64,000 nucleotides of DNA from Ectothiorhodospiraceae bacterium WFHF3C12 (GTDB lineage: Bacteria; Pseudomonadota; Gammaproteobacteria; Nitrococcales; Nitrococcaceae): positions 1 to 64,000 of the forward strand of contig JACDUA010000015.1 of NCBI GenBank assembly GCA_013519935.1, read 5' to 3'. The notes under the pieces were generated by a model. It worked only from the letters and a program-made list of their open reading frames with translations. It was not told the origin of the DNA and did not search any database. A program made the translations under genes and the position numbers. This document shows positions 1-9,179 of the stretch, in pieces. Each line of letters begins with the position of its first letter. Position 1 is the first letter of the stretch.

Positions 1-164
1 CCCATGGCCGCGAACGGCGAAGCATCCGCACGTTGGGCAGCGCGTCCCGCAGCCCCCGTCGCCGCCCGCTCGTCGCAGGCCAATGCCCTTCATACCGTGC
101 ACGCCGGGGAAGAGCTATGTTCAGATAGTGACCGGCAATCACAGGCGAACGATCGGATGGTTCC
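1..164. other. Unassigned left edge of window
   Basis: No gene could be supported here. Several short frames are open on both strands, including one on the minus strand running off the window from a GTG at about 144, but none gives a recognisable protein and none has a clear ribosome-binding site. The right part must hold the promoter or leader of the kinase-like gene. Confidence 0.4.
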
Positions 165-1052
165 ATGACGCTTTGGTCTGAGATCACCGAAGCTATCGAG
201 TCGGCCACGGGCGAGCCGTTCCATCCCGAACCGCCCCAGGCCGTCGGCGGCGGCTGCATCAACGAGGCGCGCAGTCTCAGCGATGGCCGGCGCAGCTACT
301 TCGTGAAGACCAATGGCTCGAACCGCCTGCCCATGTTCGAGGCCGAGGCGGCCGGCCTGGACCTGCTCCGCCGGCCCGAGGGGGTGCGGGTACCCGAACC
401 GGTCTGTCACGGCAGCGCCGGCGACACGGCCTACCTGGTGCTGGAATACATACCCATGGGCCGTCCGGGCGCCGACGGCTGGGCGCGCATGGGTGCCGGT
501 CTGGCCGCGATCCATGCCAGCGCCGCGACGCGCTATGGCTGGGACCGGGACAACACCATCGGTACCACCCGCCAGCCCAATACATGGTCCAGCGATTGGG
601 CGGCGTTCTTCCGGGAAAACCGCCTGGGTTTCCAGCTCCGGCTGGCGGCGGACAACGGCCACGGCGGGGGCTGGCTGGAACGCGGGCAGCGGCTTGCCGA
701 CGGCCTACGGGGGTTCTTTCAGGGCTACGATCCCGTGCCTTCGCTGCTGCACGGCGATCTGTGGTCCGGCAACGCCGATTTCGACGCCGGCGGGGCGCCG
801 GTGATCTACGACCCGGCGGTCTACTTCGGTGACCGGGAAAGCGACATCGCCATGACCGAGCTGTTCGGCCGTTTCCCCGAGGCCTTCTACGACGCCTACG
901 CTGACGCCTGGCCGCTGGACGAAGGCTACCCGGTGCGCCGTGATCTCTATCAGCTCTACCACGTGCTCAATCACCTGAACCTGTTCGGCGGCGGCTATCG
1001 CGCCTCGGCGGCCAGGCTCATCGACAGGCTGCTGGCGGAATTGGGTCAGTAG
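165..1052 (+). CDS. Fructosamine kinase family protein
   Basis: A 295-residue protein of the fructosamine-3-kinase/ketosamine kinase family, close to the usual length of about 290. Family members phosphorylate sugar adducts on protein amines (deglycation) or small ketosamines in the cytosol; the substrate here is not known. The aminoglycoside-phosphotransferase-like fold shows as HGDLWSGN (catalytic H196-x-D198, N203) followed by a YDPA motif with metal-binding D216. The N-terminal part carries the GGGCINEA segment of the nucleotide-binding loop and YFVKTN with the probable ATP-binding lysine. It is monocistronic: no gene is recognised upstream, and a strong inverted repeat lies about 20 bp after the stop. 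Confidence 0.9.
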   Translation: MTLWSEITEAIESATGEPFHPEPPQAVGGGCINEARSLSDGRRSYFVKTNGSNRLPMFEAEAAGLDLLRRPEGVRVPEPVCHGSAGDTAYLVLEYIPMGRPGADGWARMGAGLAAIHASAATRYGWDRDNTIGTTRQPNTWSSDWAAFFRENRLGFQLRLAADNGHGGGWLERGQRLADGLRGFFQGYDPVPSLLHGDLWSGNADFDAGGAPVIYDPAVYFGDRESDIAMTELFGRFPEAFYDAYADAWPLDEGYPVRRDLYQLYHVLNHLNLFGGGYRASAARLIDRLLAELGQ

Positions 1053-1074
1053 CGCCAGGAGATGATGCGAACCA

Positions 1075-1161
1075 CGGCACCCGCAGGAGCGGCGCAAGCC
1101 GCGATCCGGCTCGATGAACCGCTCCCGTCCGTCGCGGCTTGCGCCGCTCCTACGGGTGCCG
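1075..1161. repeat. REP-like inverted repeat, family 1
   Basis: Two 30-base arms, 1075-1104 and 1132-1161, are inverted copies with one mismatch and flank a 27-base loop. The core is GGAGCGGCGCAAGCCGCGA. The same core occurs at 18970-19054, 27471-27501 and 34033-34102, so this is a dispersed family rather than a simple terminator. It lies between the kinase-like gene and the end of mlaA and could fold into a long hairpin in RNA from either strand. Confidence 0.85.
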
Positions 1162-1279
1162 CCGTGGGATCTTGGGCGATCGATTCAATATCGCGCCGCT
1201 AGGAGTCTGTAGCGGATCGATCGTCCCGGGGCCGGGGCTCACACAGGGCCTCGGTCAGCCCAGCGGTTGGTCATGGGTT

Positions 1280-1388
1280 GTGGGAGCGACGTCCACGTCG
1301 CGATTCGCCAGGCGGTCTCCCCGTTGGGTCCAGTGGGCGCGTCGCTCACGGGCCCGGGATCCATTGGCGGCAGGGTCGCCGCTCCCGT
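1280..1388. repeat. REP-like inverted repeat, family 2
   Basis: A degenerate inverted pair, 1280-1303 and 1364-1388, built on GTGGGAGCGAC...TCGCGA and its complement. Better preserved relatives lie at 20798-20881 and 33946-34009. Together with the family 1 element it fills most of the 344-bp gap between the kinase-like gene and mlaA; no further gene is seen in that gap. Confidence 0.65.
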
Positions 1389-1396
1389 CAGAAGAG

Positions 1397-2152
1397 CTAG
1401 CCGCCGCCGCTGTCCTGCTGCATCTGCTCGAAAAAGTCGTCGCTGTCGTACTCCATGGGCGGATTGCCGTCGTAGACCAGGTTGCGCCGGTACTGCATGT
1501 AGGCCGAGCGGGTGAACGCGTAGGGGTCCAGGGCCGCTTCCTCGCGAATACGCACGGCCTTGTCCAGCAGGGCGCGCTTGTTGATGTAGTTGACGACGTA
1601 AAGCGCCGTGACGGTCACCGGGTCGCCGACGTATGTCGTGACGTTGGTGTACCAGCTCACCGGATAGCTGGTGACGTCCCGGGCATTGGAGGAACCGAAG
1701 GCGGGCAGCACCAGGTAGGCGCCCGGCTCTGCGCCCCACGCGCCAAGGGTCTGGCCGAAGTCTTCGTTGTTGGCGGGCAGGCCCATGGTGGAGGCGGCGT
1801 CAAACACGCCGGCAATCCCCAGGGTCGAGTTGACGCCGAAGCGCAGGATGTCCTGGAAGCCCTGGCGTACCTTGCCCTGGAGGAAGTCGTTGAGGGCCAC
1901 GCCCGGGTAGGCCAGGTTGGAGAAGAAGTTGTCCACGCCGCGCCTGAAGAACGCCGGCGTGACGGCAGAGTACCCCCGGGCGACCGGACCGACGACATAG
2001 TCGTCCAGGGTGTCGTTGAATTCGTAGACGCCGCGGTTGGCCGGCTCCCAGGGGTCGTAGATCTCGCCGGGGCGTTGCGGGGTCTGGGCGCAGCCGCTGG
2101 CCACCAGCGCGATCAGCAGCGGGCCCAGCAGTCGAATCAATGTCCGTCTCAC
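1397..2152 (-). CDS. mlaA: MlaA (VacJ) phospholipid-transport lipoprotein
   Basis: Outer-membrane lipoprotein of the Mla pathway, which removes misplaced phospholipids from the outer leaflet and passes them toward MlaC and the inner-membrane MlaFEDB transporter. The 251-residue product starts with a lipoprotein signal peptide whose lipobox LVASGC places the lipidated cysteine at residue 21. It contains family motifs DPWEPANRGVYEFND near the N-terminus and FGQTLGAWG further on. The start is GTG at 2152. It lies 8 bp downstream of an alpha/beta hydrolase on the same strand, so the two are probably co-transcribed. The other mla genes are not in this window. Confidence 0.93.
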   Translation of the reverse strand: MRRTLIRLLGPLLIALVASGCAQTPQRPGEIYDPWEPANRGVYEFNDTLDDYVVGPVARGYSAVTPAFFRRGVDNFFSNLAYPGVALNDFLQGKVRQGFQDILRFGVNSTLGIAGVFDAASTMGLPANNEDFGQTLGAWGAEPGAYLVLPAFGSSNARDVTSYPVSWYTNVTTYVGDPVTVTALYVVNYINKRALLDKAVRIREEAALDPYAFTRSAYMQYRRNLVYDGNPPMEYDSDDFFEQMQQDSGGG

Positions 2153-2160
2153 GGCCTTGG

Positions 2161-3027
2161 CTATCCTTCTCGCTCGTGGCGGCGCCCGTACTCACCGGTG
2201 GCGCCGGCGTTATTCTCTCTGTGACGGTCGAGAAAATCCATGACCGCGTCGTTGAAAGCCTGAGGGCGCTCCACCATGAGCATGTGGGCGGCGTTGTCCA
2301 GAATTACCAGCTCCGCACCGGGTATGCGCCTGGCGAGCAGCCGTGCGTTGCCGGGCGGCCAGGCCCGGTCATCGGCACCGTGCAGCACCAGCGTCGGGGC
2401 AAGGATTCCGCGCTGGAAGTCGGGCGCCGGATCGAAGGCCCGGACCGCTTCCAGCTGCCTGTGGTAGGCATGCGGCGGCTGGGGCAGCTGTTCCTCGAAG
2501 CGCGTCAGCCGATCCACCAGGTCCGGTACCCGCCGTCGAAATGCCGGGTGATAGAAGACCTCGGCCACCGCCGCCATGTTCTCGCGCAGCGTACTGCCGT
2601 GCCGGTCCCGGGTGATGATCTCCATGGCCGTCTGATCCGGTGGCTCGCCCTCCGGGTCGTACAGGCTCGCTCCCGTGCAGGCCAGTATCAGGCTGCGCGT
2701 GCGCCCGGGATAGGCGTGATAGAAAGCCTGGGCGATAAATCCGCCCATGGAGGCACCCATGACGTGGGCCGAGTCCACGCCGGCGGCGTCGAGCACGCAG
2801 GCGAGATCCCCGGCCATGCCCGCGATGCTGTAGGGCACGTCCGGCTTGTCCGACCGTCCGGCACCGCGATTGTCCATGGCGATGACCCGATAACGCTGGG
2901 ACAGCTTCGGGATCTGCATGCCCCAGGCCTGGATGCTCCCACCCAGCCCCATCACCAACGCCAGGGGCGGGCCGTCGCCGTGGGCCTCGTAATACAGCCG
3001 CGTTTCACCGTTGCTTGCGTATGGCAT
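2161..3027 (-). CDS. Alpha/beta hydrolase
   Basis: A 288-residue cytosolic alpha/beta-hydrolase-fold protein resembling 3-oxoadipate enol-lactonase-type and related esterases. The nucleophile elbow is GASMGG with Ser93; the probable acid is Asp219 or Asp220 in LHGADD and the histidine is His248 in NAAHML. The MDNRGAGRSDKP loop before the elbow is typical. The open frame extends much further upstream, but ATG at 3027 gives the family N-terminus MPYASNGETRLYYE. It precedes mlaA by 8 bp and is divergent from the methyltransferase gene, with 78 bp between starts. The substrate cannot be inferred. Confidence 0.85.
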   Translation of the reverse strand: MPYASNGETRLYYEAHGDGPPLALVMGLGGSIQAWGMQIPKLSQRYRVIAMDNRGAGRSDKPDVPYSIAGMAGDLACVLDAAGVDSAHVMGASMGGFIAQAFYHAYPGRTRSLILACTGASLYDPEGEPPDQTAMEIITRDRHGSTLRENMAAVAEVFYHPAFRRRVPDLVDRLTRFEEQLPQPPHAYHRQLEAVRAFDPAPDFQRGILAPTLVLHGADDRAWPPGNARLLARRIPGAELVILDNAAHMLMVERPQAFNDAVMDFLDRHRENNAGATGEYGRRHEREG

Positions 3028-3105
3028 CTCACTGCGTCCGCGCCGGGAGCCTGGGAGTATAATCACCGCCGACGTGCAGCCGAAAGCGATGAGTGTTGAA
3101 ACGTA

Positions 3106-4095
3106 TTGTCCCGGCGCAAGAGACAATCCCGGACCAGGCCGGAGGCCGTACCGCCCGCGCTGCTCGAGCGCCTCGCGGAGATACTCGGCGCCGACGGCCT
3201 GCGGGCCTGGCAGGCCGGCGCCAGGCCGGCCCCGGTGGCCGGCCGCGTCAACACGCTGCTGACCGAGGTGCCGGCGGTCCACGACGAATTGCGGGCGGAT
3301 GGATTCGACCTGGAACGGGTGCCCTGGCTGTCGGAGGCCTTCACGGTACCCCCGGCCCAGCGCGAGGCATTGACGCGATCGCAGGCGGTGGCGGCGGGCC
3401 GGGTCTATCTGCAGAACCTCTCCAGCATGCTGCCACCGTATTGTCTGGCACCGGAGCCAGGCATGGAGGTCCTGGACCTGGCCGCGGCCCCGGGCAGCAA
3501 GACCCTGCAGATGGCCGCGATGATGGCCAACGAGGGCCGGCTGGCGGCGGTGGAGCGTTCGCGGCCGCGTTTCCACAAGCTCCGGGCCAACTGCCGGCGT
3601 GCCGGCGCCGACTGCGTGCGTCTGTATCTCAAGGACGGCACGATGGTGGGCCGACTCACCGCCGAGCGCTTCGACCGGGTCCTGGTTGACGCGCCCTGCT
3701 CGTCGGAGGCGCGTATCGACGCCTCGGATCCGGCGAGCGCCGCCGACTGGAGCGAGAAGAAGATCCGCCGGCTGGCGGGGCTGCAGCGGCGGCTGTTGAG
3801 CTCGGGCCTCGAAGCCCTGCGCCCGGGCGGGCGACTGGTCTACTCGACCTGCACATTCGCCCCGGAGGAGAACGAGGCGGTGGTGGCCGGCGTCCTCTCG
3901 CAGTTCGACGGCGCCGTCTCGCTGCTGCCCGCGGATATCCCGGTGACCAGTTCCAGTCCCGGCCTGACGGTATGGCGTGGGACCACCCTCCACCCGAGCC
4001 TGCGGTGCACGGCGCGAATACTGCCCGACGGTGTCATGGAAGGCTTCTACCTGGCGGTGTTCACCAAACGGGCCTCATTCGCCGCCGGTGGCTGA
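3106..4095 (+). CDS. RsmB/NOP family RNA (cytosine-5) methyltransferase
   Basis: SAM-dependent methyltransferase of the NOP2/Sun/RsmB group, expected to make m5C in rRNA or tRNA. The SAM-binding loop is LDLAAAPGSKT (about residues 124-133). Both signature cysteines are present: C198 in DAPCS and C249 in STCTFAPEENE. At 329 residues it is shorter than RsmB (about 430) and has no N-terminal NusB-like domain, so it is a different subfamily and the RNA target is unknown. The best start is TTG at 3106, just after an in-frame stop, but no good ribosome-binding site is visible. Its last 21 bp overlap the convergent sensor gene. Confidence 0.87.
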   Translation: MSRRKRQSRTRPEAVPPALLERLAEILGADGLRAWQAGARPAPVAGRVNTLLTEVPAVHDELRADGFDLERVPWLSEAFTVPPAQREALTRSQAVAAGRVYLQNLSSMLPPYCLAPEPGMEVLDLAAAPGSKTLQMAAMMANEGRLAAVERSRPRFHKLRANCRRAGADCVRLYLKDGTMVGRLTAERFDRVLVDAPCSSEARIDASDPASAADWSEKKIRRLAGLQRRLLSSGLEALRPGGRLVYSTCTFAPEENEAVVAGVLSQFDGAVSLLPADIPVTSSSPGLTVWRGTTLHPSLRCTARILPDGVMEGFYLAVFTKRASFAAGG

Positions 4096-6354
4096 GGCCG
4101 CGGGCCGGCGCCATTCCTCCACCGGCGAGAAGACCACCACGGCGCCCGTGCTGCGGCCGTTCTCGATGATCGGCGAGACCACGTACTGCACGTTCAGCGG
4201 CTTGCCCCGGCGATCGTGAAAGTAGTCATTCTCCACATGGTACGTGCGCTGATCCTCGATGCTGGCGTATACGCGGCTGTCCTCCCAGCGCCCGGCCTGG
4301 TGCCGGCGATCGCCGGGCTGGACGACCGTGTGCATGCGGATGCCGACCAGCTCCTCGGCCTCATAGCCCAGTATCCGCGCGGCGGCTTCGTTGACGAAGG
4401 TGGTGTAGCCGTCCATGTCCACCCCGTAAATGCCTTCGGCGGCGGCGTTGAGGATGAGATCGTGCTGATGGGAGATCTGGGTGAGCTGCTCCTCGGCGCG
4501 CTTGCGGTCGGAGATGTCCTGGATCTGCGCGATGAGGTAGCGAGGCTCGCCGTCGCTGTCCCGCATCAGATTGATGTTGCCGAGTGCCCAGACCGTGCCG
4601 CCGCTGCGGTTGAGATAACGCTTTTCTTCGAAAAAACTGTCCTTTTCCCCGCTCAACACCTGTTGGATCTCGCTCGGTGAGATGTGTTGATCCGCCGGAT
4701 GGGTTACCTCGGCGACGGTCTTCTCCTCCAGCTCCGAGCGGCTGTAGCCAAGCATCTCGCACAGCGCCCGGTTAACCCGCAGAAAACGGCCGTTGGCCGG
4801 TGACAACAGGGCCATGCCCACGCGTGCCTCCTCGAAGACAGTGCGGAACAGCGCCTCGCTCTCGCGCAGGGCCCGCTCGGCGTCGCGGCGTGCCGAGATG
4901 TCACGGGAGACCGATACGATCTCGCTGGGTTGGCCGGTGTTGGGGTCCGTGAGGATGCGGTGGGTCACCTCCAGCCAGACGATATGGCCCTGGGCGTGCT
5001 GCAGGCGATAGGCCACCGTGTAGACGCCGGGTCGGCTCAGGGCCTCCTCGACGCCACGCCGGACCTCCGGAATATCGAAGGCGGGCAGCAGCTCGTAGAC
5101 CGAGCGGCCGACCAGCTCCTCCGGCTCGTAGCCGAGGATGCTGCGCACGGCCGGCGAGACGTACAGCAGGGTGCCGTCGGGTGCCAGCCGGGAGATCACG
5201 TCCGTGGCGTTGTCCGCCAGCAGCCGGTAGCGGGCCTCGCTCTCGCTGAGCGCCTGCAGCGTGCGCTCGCGTGCCTCGGCGTTACGCACCAGATCCGACT
5301 GCGCCTCCAGCAGTGCCCGGGTGCCCTGGGAAACCTGGCGCTCGATGCTCTGGGAGCGGCGGGCCTGAGTGGCCAGGAAAACCGTCGCCAGGGCGGTGCC
5401 GATCAGGCCGGCAAGCAGGGTGAGCCACGGCAGCCAGGTTTCGCGCTCGGCGAGCAGTGCCCCGCTGGGCGAGAGCGTGATCTGCAGCGGCAGGTTGGCC
5501 AGCTGGGCATCGAACGAACGCACCGTGGCCTCGGGCACTTCGGAGGCGTCCAGTCGTGTCGTCCACGTGCCGGCGCTGTTGCCCTGATAGAGGGCTCTTG
5601 GCGGCAGGGCGCGCGAGGGGTCGGTCACGTTGATCCATAGCCCCGGTTTGCCGTTGCTGATGCTGGCGATGAGCTGCTCCGGCCTGAAGCCGATGCTGAC
5701 AACGCCGGCGGGCCGGGCCGCCCCGTCGGCGGAGGCGACGGGGTAGAAGGTCACGATGCCGCTGGCGGCGCTGGGTTCCCCCGGCACGGGGACCCCATGG
5801 GCCGTGACCGCTTCGCCGCTCTCCACCGCCCGGGCCAGGGCGGTAGCCCGCGGGTCGTCCACGCCGCTGGGGCTGTAGCCGTAGCGGTAAGGTCCGGCCG
5901 GGCTGGCCAGCCGCAGGGGATAGAGCCGGTTCGTGCCGCCGGTTTCGCCGGCCTCCGTCACCGGCTGACGCCCCTGGGACGTCTCCACGGCCGGCTCGCC
6001 GTCCCGCGCCACGGCCGGATGCCAGGCGATGGCTCCAAGCGGTGGGGCGTTGCGCATCAACGCGGTTGTGAACCGTTCGAAGACCGCGCCGCCCACGGGC
6101 TGCTGCTGGCCCGCGAACGCCGCGGTCAACCGCCCCATGCGGTCGTAGGCGCTCAGCGCGTCGCGGAAATCCTCGGCCCAGCGCTCGGAGCGATGGTCGT
6201 AGGCTTGATCCCAGCGTTCGCGCTCGTACTGGGCGAGCAGCACGCTGATCAATAGCGTCAGCGCCACGCCCAGGGTCAGGGCGCCCAGCGCCGGTATGAA
6301 CTCGCGCAGCTCGTCCAGCCGGGGACTGCGCATGGTCTGCTTGCGCTGTGTCAT
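4075..6354 (-). CDS. CHASE and triple-PAS membrane sensor without output domain
   Basis: A 759-residue membrane protein. A transmembrane helix at about residues 19-40 is followed by a ~280-residue extracytoplasmic region resembling a CHASE domain, a second helix near WLPWLTLLAGLIGTALATVF, a short coiled coil, and three PAS domains. Each PAS starts with a repeat of the ESEARYRLLADNA, ESEALFRTVFEEA or HDLILNAAAEGIYG type; the first two end in SVSRDISARR and QIQDISDRKR. The third ends in VVVFSPVEEW and the protein stops about 10 residues later. No GGDEF, EAL, histidine kinase or methyl-accepting domain follows, so it can sense but has no visible output. ATG at 6354 was preferred; the frame could begin up to 17 codons earlier. 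Confidence 0.85.
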   Translation of the reverse strand: MTQRKQTMRSPRLDELREFIPALGALTLGVALTLLISVLLAQYERERWDQAYDHRSERWAEDFRDALSAYDRMGRLTAAFAGQQQPVGGAVFERFTTALMRNAPPLGAIAWHPAVARDGEPAVETSQGRQPVTEAGETGGTNRLYPLRLASPAGPYRYGYSPSGVDDPRATALARAVESGEAVTAHGVPVPGEPSAASGIVTFYPVASADGAARPAGVVSIGFRPEQLIASISNGKPGLWINVTDPSRALPPRALYQGNSAGTWTTRLDASEVPEATVRSFDAQLANLPLQITLSPSGALLAERETWLPWLTLLAGLIGTALATVFLATQARRSQSIERQVSQGTRALLEAQSDLVRNAEARERTLQALSESEARYRLLADNATDVISRLAPDGTLLYVSPAVRSILGYEPEELVGRSVYELLPAFDIPEVRRGVEEALSRPGVYTVAYRLQHAQGHIVWLEVTHRILTDPNTGQPSEIVSVSRDISARRDAERALRESEALFRTVFEEARVGMALLSPANGRFLRVNRALCEMLGYSRSELEEKTVAEVTHPADQHISPSEIQQVLSGEKDSFFEEKRYLNRSGGTVWALGNINLMRDSDGEPRYLIAQIQDISDRKRAEEQLTQISHQHDLILNAAAEGIYGVDMDGYTTFVNEAAARILGYEAEELVGIRMHTVVQPGDRRHQAGRWEDSRVYASIEDQRTYHVENDYFHDRRGKPLNVQYVVSPIIENGRSTGAVVVFSPVEEWRRPAASATGGE

Positions 6355-6448
6355 GGCTTCGTACCGGGCTCCTTCCCGTCTGCACCGCCAGCGGCAACGC
6401 CTCAACCGGTCCTGGTGGCCCGGTGGGCGGGGTGCGTAATCCGAAGCT

Positions 6449-7486
6449 TCAGGTTACCTCTGCCCCGGGCCGAGAATCTGCGGCATAGTCGAACGAATCA
6501 AAGTAAAGATGCGCCGGGTCCATGCCGTGGTTCGCGAAGTCGCGCCGGGCCGACTCGATCATGCCCGGCGGCCCGCTCATATAGATATCGTAGTCGCTCA
6601 GGTCCGGATGGTCCTGCAGCACGATGTTGTGCACCAGGCCTATGTGGCCGTCCCATTCATCCCCCGGCAGCGGCTCCGATAACACCGGGGTGTAGCGGAA
6701 ATTCTCGTGGTCCGCGGCCCAGCGCCGCGGCAGCGCGTCGAGGTAGAGATCCCGGCGGGCACGCACGCCCCAGTACAGGTGTATCGGCCGTTGTATGCCG
6801 AGGAAAAAGGCATGCTCGATGATGCTCTTCAGCGGTGCGAAGCCGGTCCCGCCGCCAACGAGCAGAATCGGCCGCGGCGAATCCTCGCGCAGGAAGAAGT
6901 TGCCGAAGGGGCCCTCGAAGCGCAGCAGCGCCTTCTCCTGCAGTGCCTCGAAGACATGGCCCGTGAACTCGCCGCCGTCGACACGGCGGACGTGGAGCTC
7001 CAGGAGCTCGTCGTCATGGGGCGCATTGGCCAGTGAGAAGCCGCGGCGGCGTTGGCCCTGCAGCAGGATGTCGATGTATTGCCCGGCCAGGAACTGCAAC
7101 CGGTCATTGCCCGGGGGACGCAGCCACAGCCGCCGCACGTCATGCGCCAGGTCCTCGATGGCCTCCACCCGGCACGGCAGCCGTCGGGGGCGAATGTCGC
7201 CGGCGTCGCGGACCTCCCGGACCTCGATGACCAGGTCCCCGGTGGGCTGGGCCTGGCAGAACAGGGCCTGGCCGATGGCCTCTTCGGTCTCGCTGAGCGC
7301 CTCCGGGCGTCCGTGGGGATAGCGCACGTCGCCCTCCACGATCTTGCCGGCGCAGGTGCCGCAGGTGCCGCCCCGGCAGCTGTAGGGCAGGATCAGGCCC
7401 TGGCGAAGCGCGGCGTCCAGCACGCTTTCGTTTTCCTGGACCTGGAAACTGTGCTTGCTCGGTTCGATGGTGACCGTATAGCTCAT
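6449..7486 (-). CDS. 2Fe-2S ferredoxin/FAD reductase (AscD-like)
   Basis: A 345-residue NAD(P)H-dependent electron-transfer protein. Residues 1-90 form a plant-type ferredoxin domain with cluster ligands C37, C42, C45 (PYSCRGGTCGTC) and C77. An FNR-like module follows: RGFSLANAP for flavin, LVGGGTGFAPLKS for nucleotide and MSGPPGMIE near the end. Databases usually name this group CDP-6-deoxy-3,4-glucoseen reductase by similarity to AscD, but no sugar-deoxygenation genes lie nearby. It starts 1 bp after the ubiD stop. In E. coli the flavin reductase gene fre follows ubiD, so I infer a role in supplying reduced flavin or electrons near ubiquinone synthesis rather than sugar chemistry. Confidence 0.88.
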   Translation of the reverse strand: MSYTVTIEPSKHSFQVQENESVLDAALRQGLILPYSCRGGTCGTCAGKIVEGDVRYPHGRPEALSETEEAIGQALFCQAQPTGDLVIEVREVRDAGDIRPRRLPCRVEAIEDLAHDVRRLWLRPPGNDRLQFLAGQYIDILLQGQRRRGFSLANAPHDDELLELHVRRVDGGEFTGHVFEALQEKALLRFEGPFGNFFLREDSPRPILLVGGGTGFAPLKSIIEHAFFLGIQRPIHLYWGVRARRDLYLDALPRRWAADHENFRYTPVLSEPLPGDEWDGHIGLVHNIVLQDHPDLSDYDIYMSGPPGMIESARRDFANHGMDPAHLYFDSFDYAADSRPGAEVT

Positions 7487-7487
7487 G

Positions 7488-8963
7488 CTAGTGACCTGAA
7501 TCGATGCCGAGATCGTCCCAGATGGCGTCCACACGCTGTTTCACGGCCGGGTCCATGATGATGGGCCGCCCCCATTCCCGTTGCGTCTCTCCCTTCCATT
7601 TGTTGGTGGCGTCGAAGCCGATTTTCGAGCCCAGGCCCGATACGGGCGATGCGAAATCCAGGTAGTCGATGGGCGTGTTCTCGACCATGACCGTGTCCCG
7701 GGCCGGATCCATGCGGGTGGTCATGGCCCAGATCACGTCCCGCCAGTCCCGGGCGTCCACGTCGGCGTCGGTTACTATGACGAACTTGGTGTACATGAAC
7801 TGGCGCAGGAACGACCACACGCCCATCATCACGCGCTTGGCGTGGCCCGGGTACTGTTTGTTCATGGTCACCACGGCTACCCGGTAGCTGCAGCCCTCCG
7901 GCGGGAGGTAGAAGTCGACGATCTCCGGAAACTGCTTCTGCAGAATGGGTACGAACACCTCGTTCAACGCCACGCCGAGCACCGCGGGCTCGTCCGGCGG
8001 GCGGCCCGTGTAGGTGCTGTGGTACATGGGCCGGTCACGGTGGGTGATCCGGTCGATGGTGAAGACCGGGAAGTGCTCAACCTCGTTGTAGTAGCCGGTG
8101 TGGTCGCCGAACGGCCCTTCCGGTGCGGTGTCGCCGGGATGGATGTGGCCTTCCAGGATGATCTCGGCGGTGGCCGGCACCTGCAGATCCGAGCCGATGC
8201 ACTTGACCAGCTCCGTGCGGCTGCCGCGCAGTAGCCCGGCGAAGGCATGTTCCGAAAGGGTGTCCGGCACCGGGGTTACCGCCGCCAGCGTCGTCGCCGG
8301 GTCCGCCCCCAGGGCCACGGCTATGGGGAAGGGTTCCCCCGGCCGGGCCTGTTGCCAGTCCCGGAAATCCAGCGCCCCGCCACGGTGCGAGAGCCAGCGC
8401 ATGATCACGCGGTTGCGGTCGATGACCTGCTGGCGGTAAATGCCCATGTTCTGCCGCTCCCGCTCCGGGCCGCGGGTAATCACCAGGCCCCAGGTGATCA
8501 GCGGGCCGGCATCGCCGGGCCAGCAGGTCTGGATGGGTAGTCGTGACAGGTCCACGTCGCCGCCCTCGATGACGTTGTCCTGGGCGGCGGCGCTGCGCAC
8601 CCGCTTGGGCGCCATGTCCAGCACCTTCTTGAATACGGGCAGGCTCTTCCAGGCCTCGCGCAGGCCCTTGGGCGGGTCTGGCTCCTTGAGGAAGGCGAGC
8701 AGCCGGCCGATCTCCCGCAGCGCTTCGGTATCGTCGGCGCCCATGCCCAGGGCCACCCGCCGCGGCGTGCCGAAGAGGTTGCCGAGCAGCGGCATGCCGC
8801 CGCCCCTGGGGTTTTCGAACAACAGCGCCGGGCCACCCGCCCGGAGCGTGCGGTCGCAGATCTCGGTGACCTCCAGATTGGGGTCCACCTCGGTGCTGAC
8901 GCGCTTGAGCTCGCCGTCGGCCTCGAGCTTGGCGATGAAATCCCGCAGGTCTTTGTATTGCAT
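7488..8963 (-). CDS. ubiD: UbiD 4-hydroxy-3-polyprenylbenzoate decarboxylase
   Basis: UbiD decarboxylates 4-hydroxy-3-polyprenylbenzoate in ubiquinone synthesis using the prenylated FMN made by UbiX. At 491 residues it matches the usual length. Typical segments are [14 protein letters not shown] at the start, the prFMN and metal region around [17 protein letters not shown], and [12 protein letters not shown], which carries an active-site glutamate. The C-terminal part holds [16 protein letters not shown]. It is translationally adjacent to the ferredoxin-reductase gene downstream. A 203-bp composite repeat begins 9 bp before its ATG, so its promoter must lie inside or beyond the repeat, or expression must come from xthA. 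ubiX is not in this window. Confidence 0.96.
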   Translation of the reverse strand: MQYKDLRDFIAKLEADGELKRVSTEVDPNLEVTEICDRTLRAGGPALLFENPRGGGMPLLGNLFGTPRRVALGMGADDTEALREIGRLLAFLKEPDPPKGLREAWKSLPVFKKVLDMAPKRVRSAAAQDNVIEGGDVDLSRLPIQTCWPGDAGPLITWGLVITRGPERERQNMGIYRQQVIDRNRVIMRWLSHRGGALDFRDWQQARPGEPFPIAVALGADPATTLAAVTPVPDTLSEHAFAGLLRGSRTELVKCIGSDLQVPATAEIILEGHIHPGDTAPEGPFGDHTGYYNEVEHFPVFTIDRITHRDRPMYHSTYTGRPPDEPAVLGVALNEVFVPILQKQFPEIVDFYLPPEGCSYRVAVVTMNKQYPGHAKRVMMGVWSFLRQFMYTKFVIVTDADVDARDWRDVIWAMTTRMDPARDTVMVENTPIDYLDFASPVSGLGSKIGFDATNKWKGETQREWGRPIIMDPAVKQRVDAIWDDLGIDSGH

Positions 8964-8971
8964 GTTTCGTT

Positions 8972-9174
8972 AGCCACAGATGGACACGGAATGGTTCAGC
9001 CACAGATGAACACAGATGTGGGTTGCTTCCTGTGGAAACGTAGACCCCGGCGCCTGGCATTCCGGTGTCCAAGGCCGGCAAATCGCAGCGCTGTCATCGT
9101 TCCCGCGTGTTCACCCGGCCCGGTGCCCAGATCCGAGCCGCACAATCTGTGTTTATCTGTGTTCATCCGTGGCT
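8972..9174. repeat. Composite dispersed repeat with inverted ends
   Basis: The left end carries two tandem copies of the AGCCACAGATG motif (8972-8990 and 8998-9021). The right end, 9144-9174, is the inverted copy. About 120 bp of unrelated sequence lie between. It fills the whole space between the xthA stop and the ubiD start. It belongs to the family also seen at 18766, 20701, 27368-27574, 33879-34153, 43264-43580 and 51919. Confidence 0.85.
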
Positions 9175-9179
9175 ATCGT

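Noticed and set aside
1-144. Minus-strand gene starting at GTG 144 and leaving the window
   Set aside because: The 47-codon peptide has no recognisable motif, weak third-position bias and no ribosome-binding site.
3089-3105. ATG at 3089 as start of the RNA methyltransferase
   Set aside because: It is in a different frame and runs into a Gly/Arg-rich non-homologous product; the true frame has a stop at 3097-3099, so the TTG at 3106 is the earliest start.
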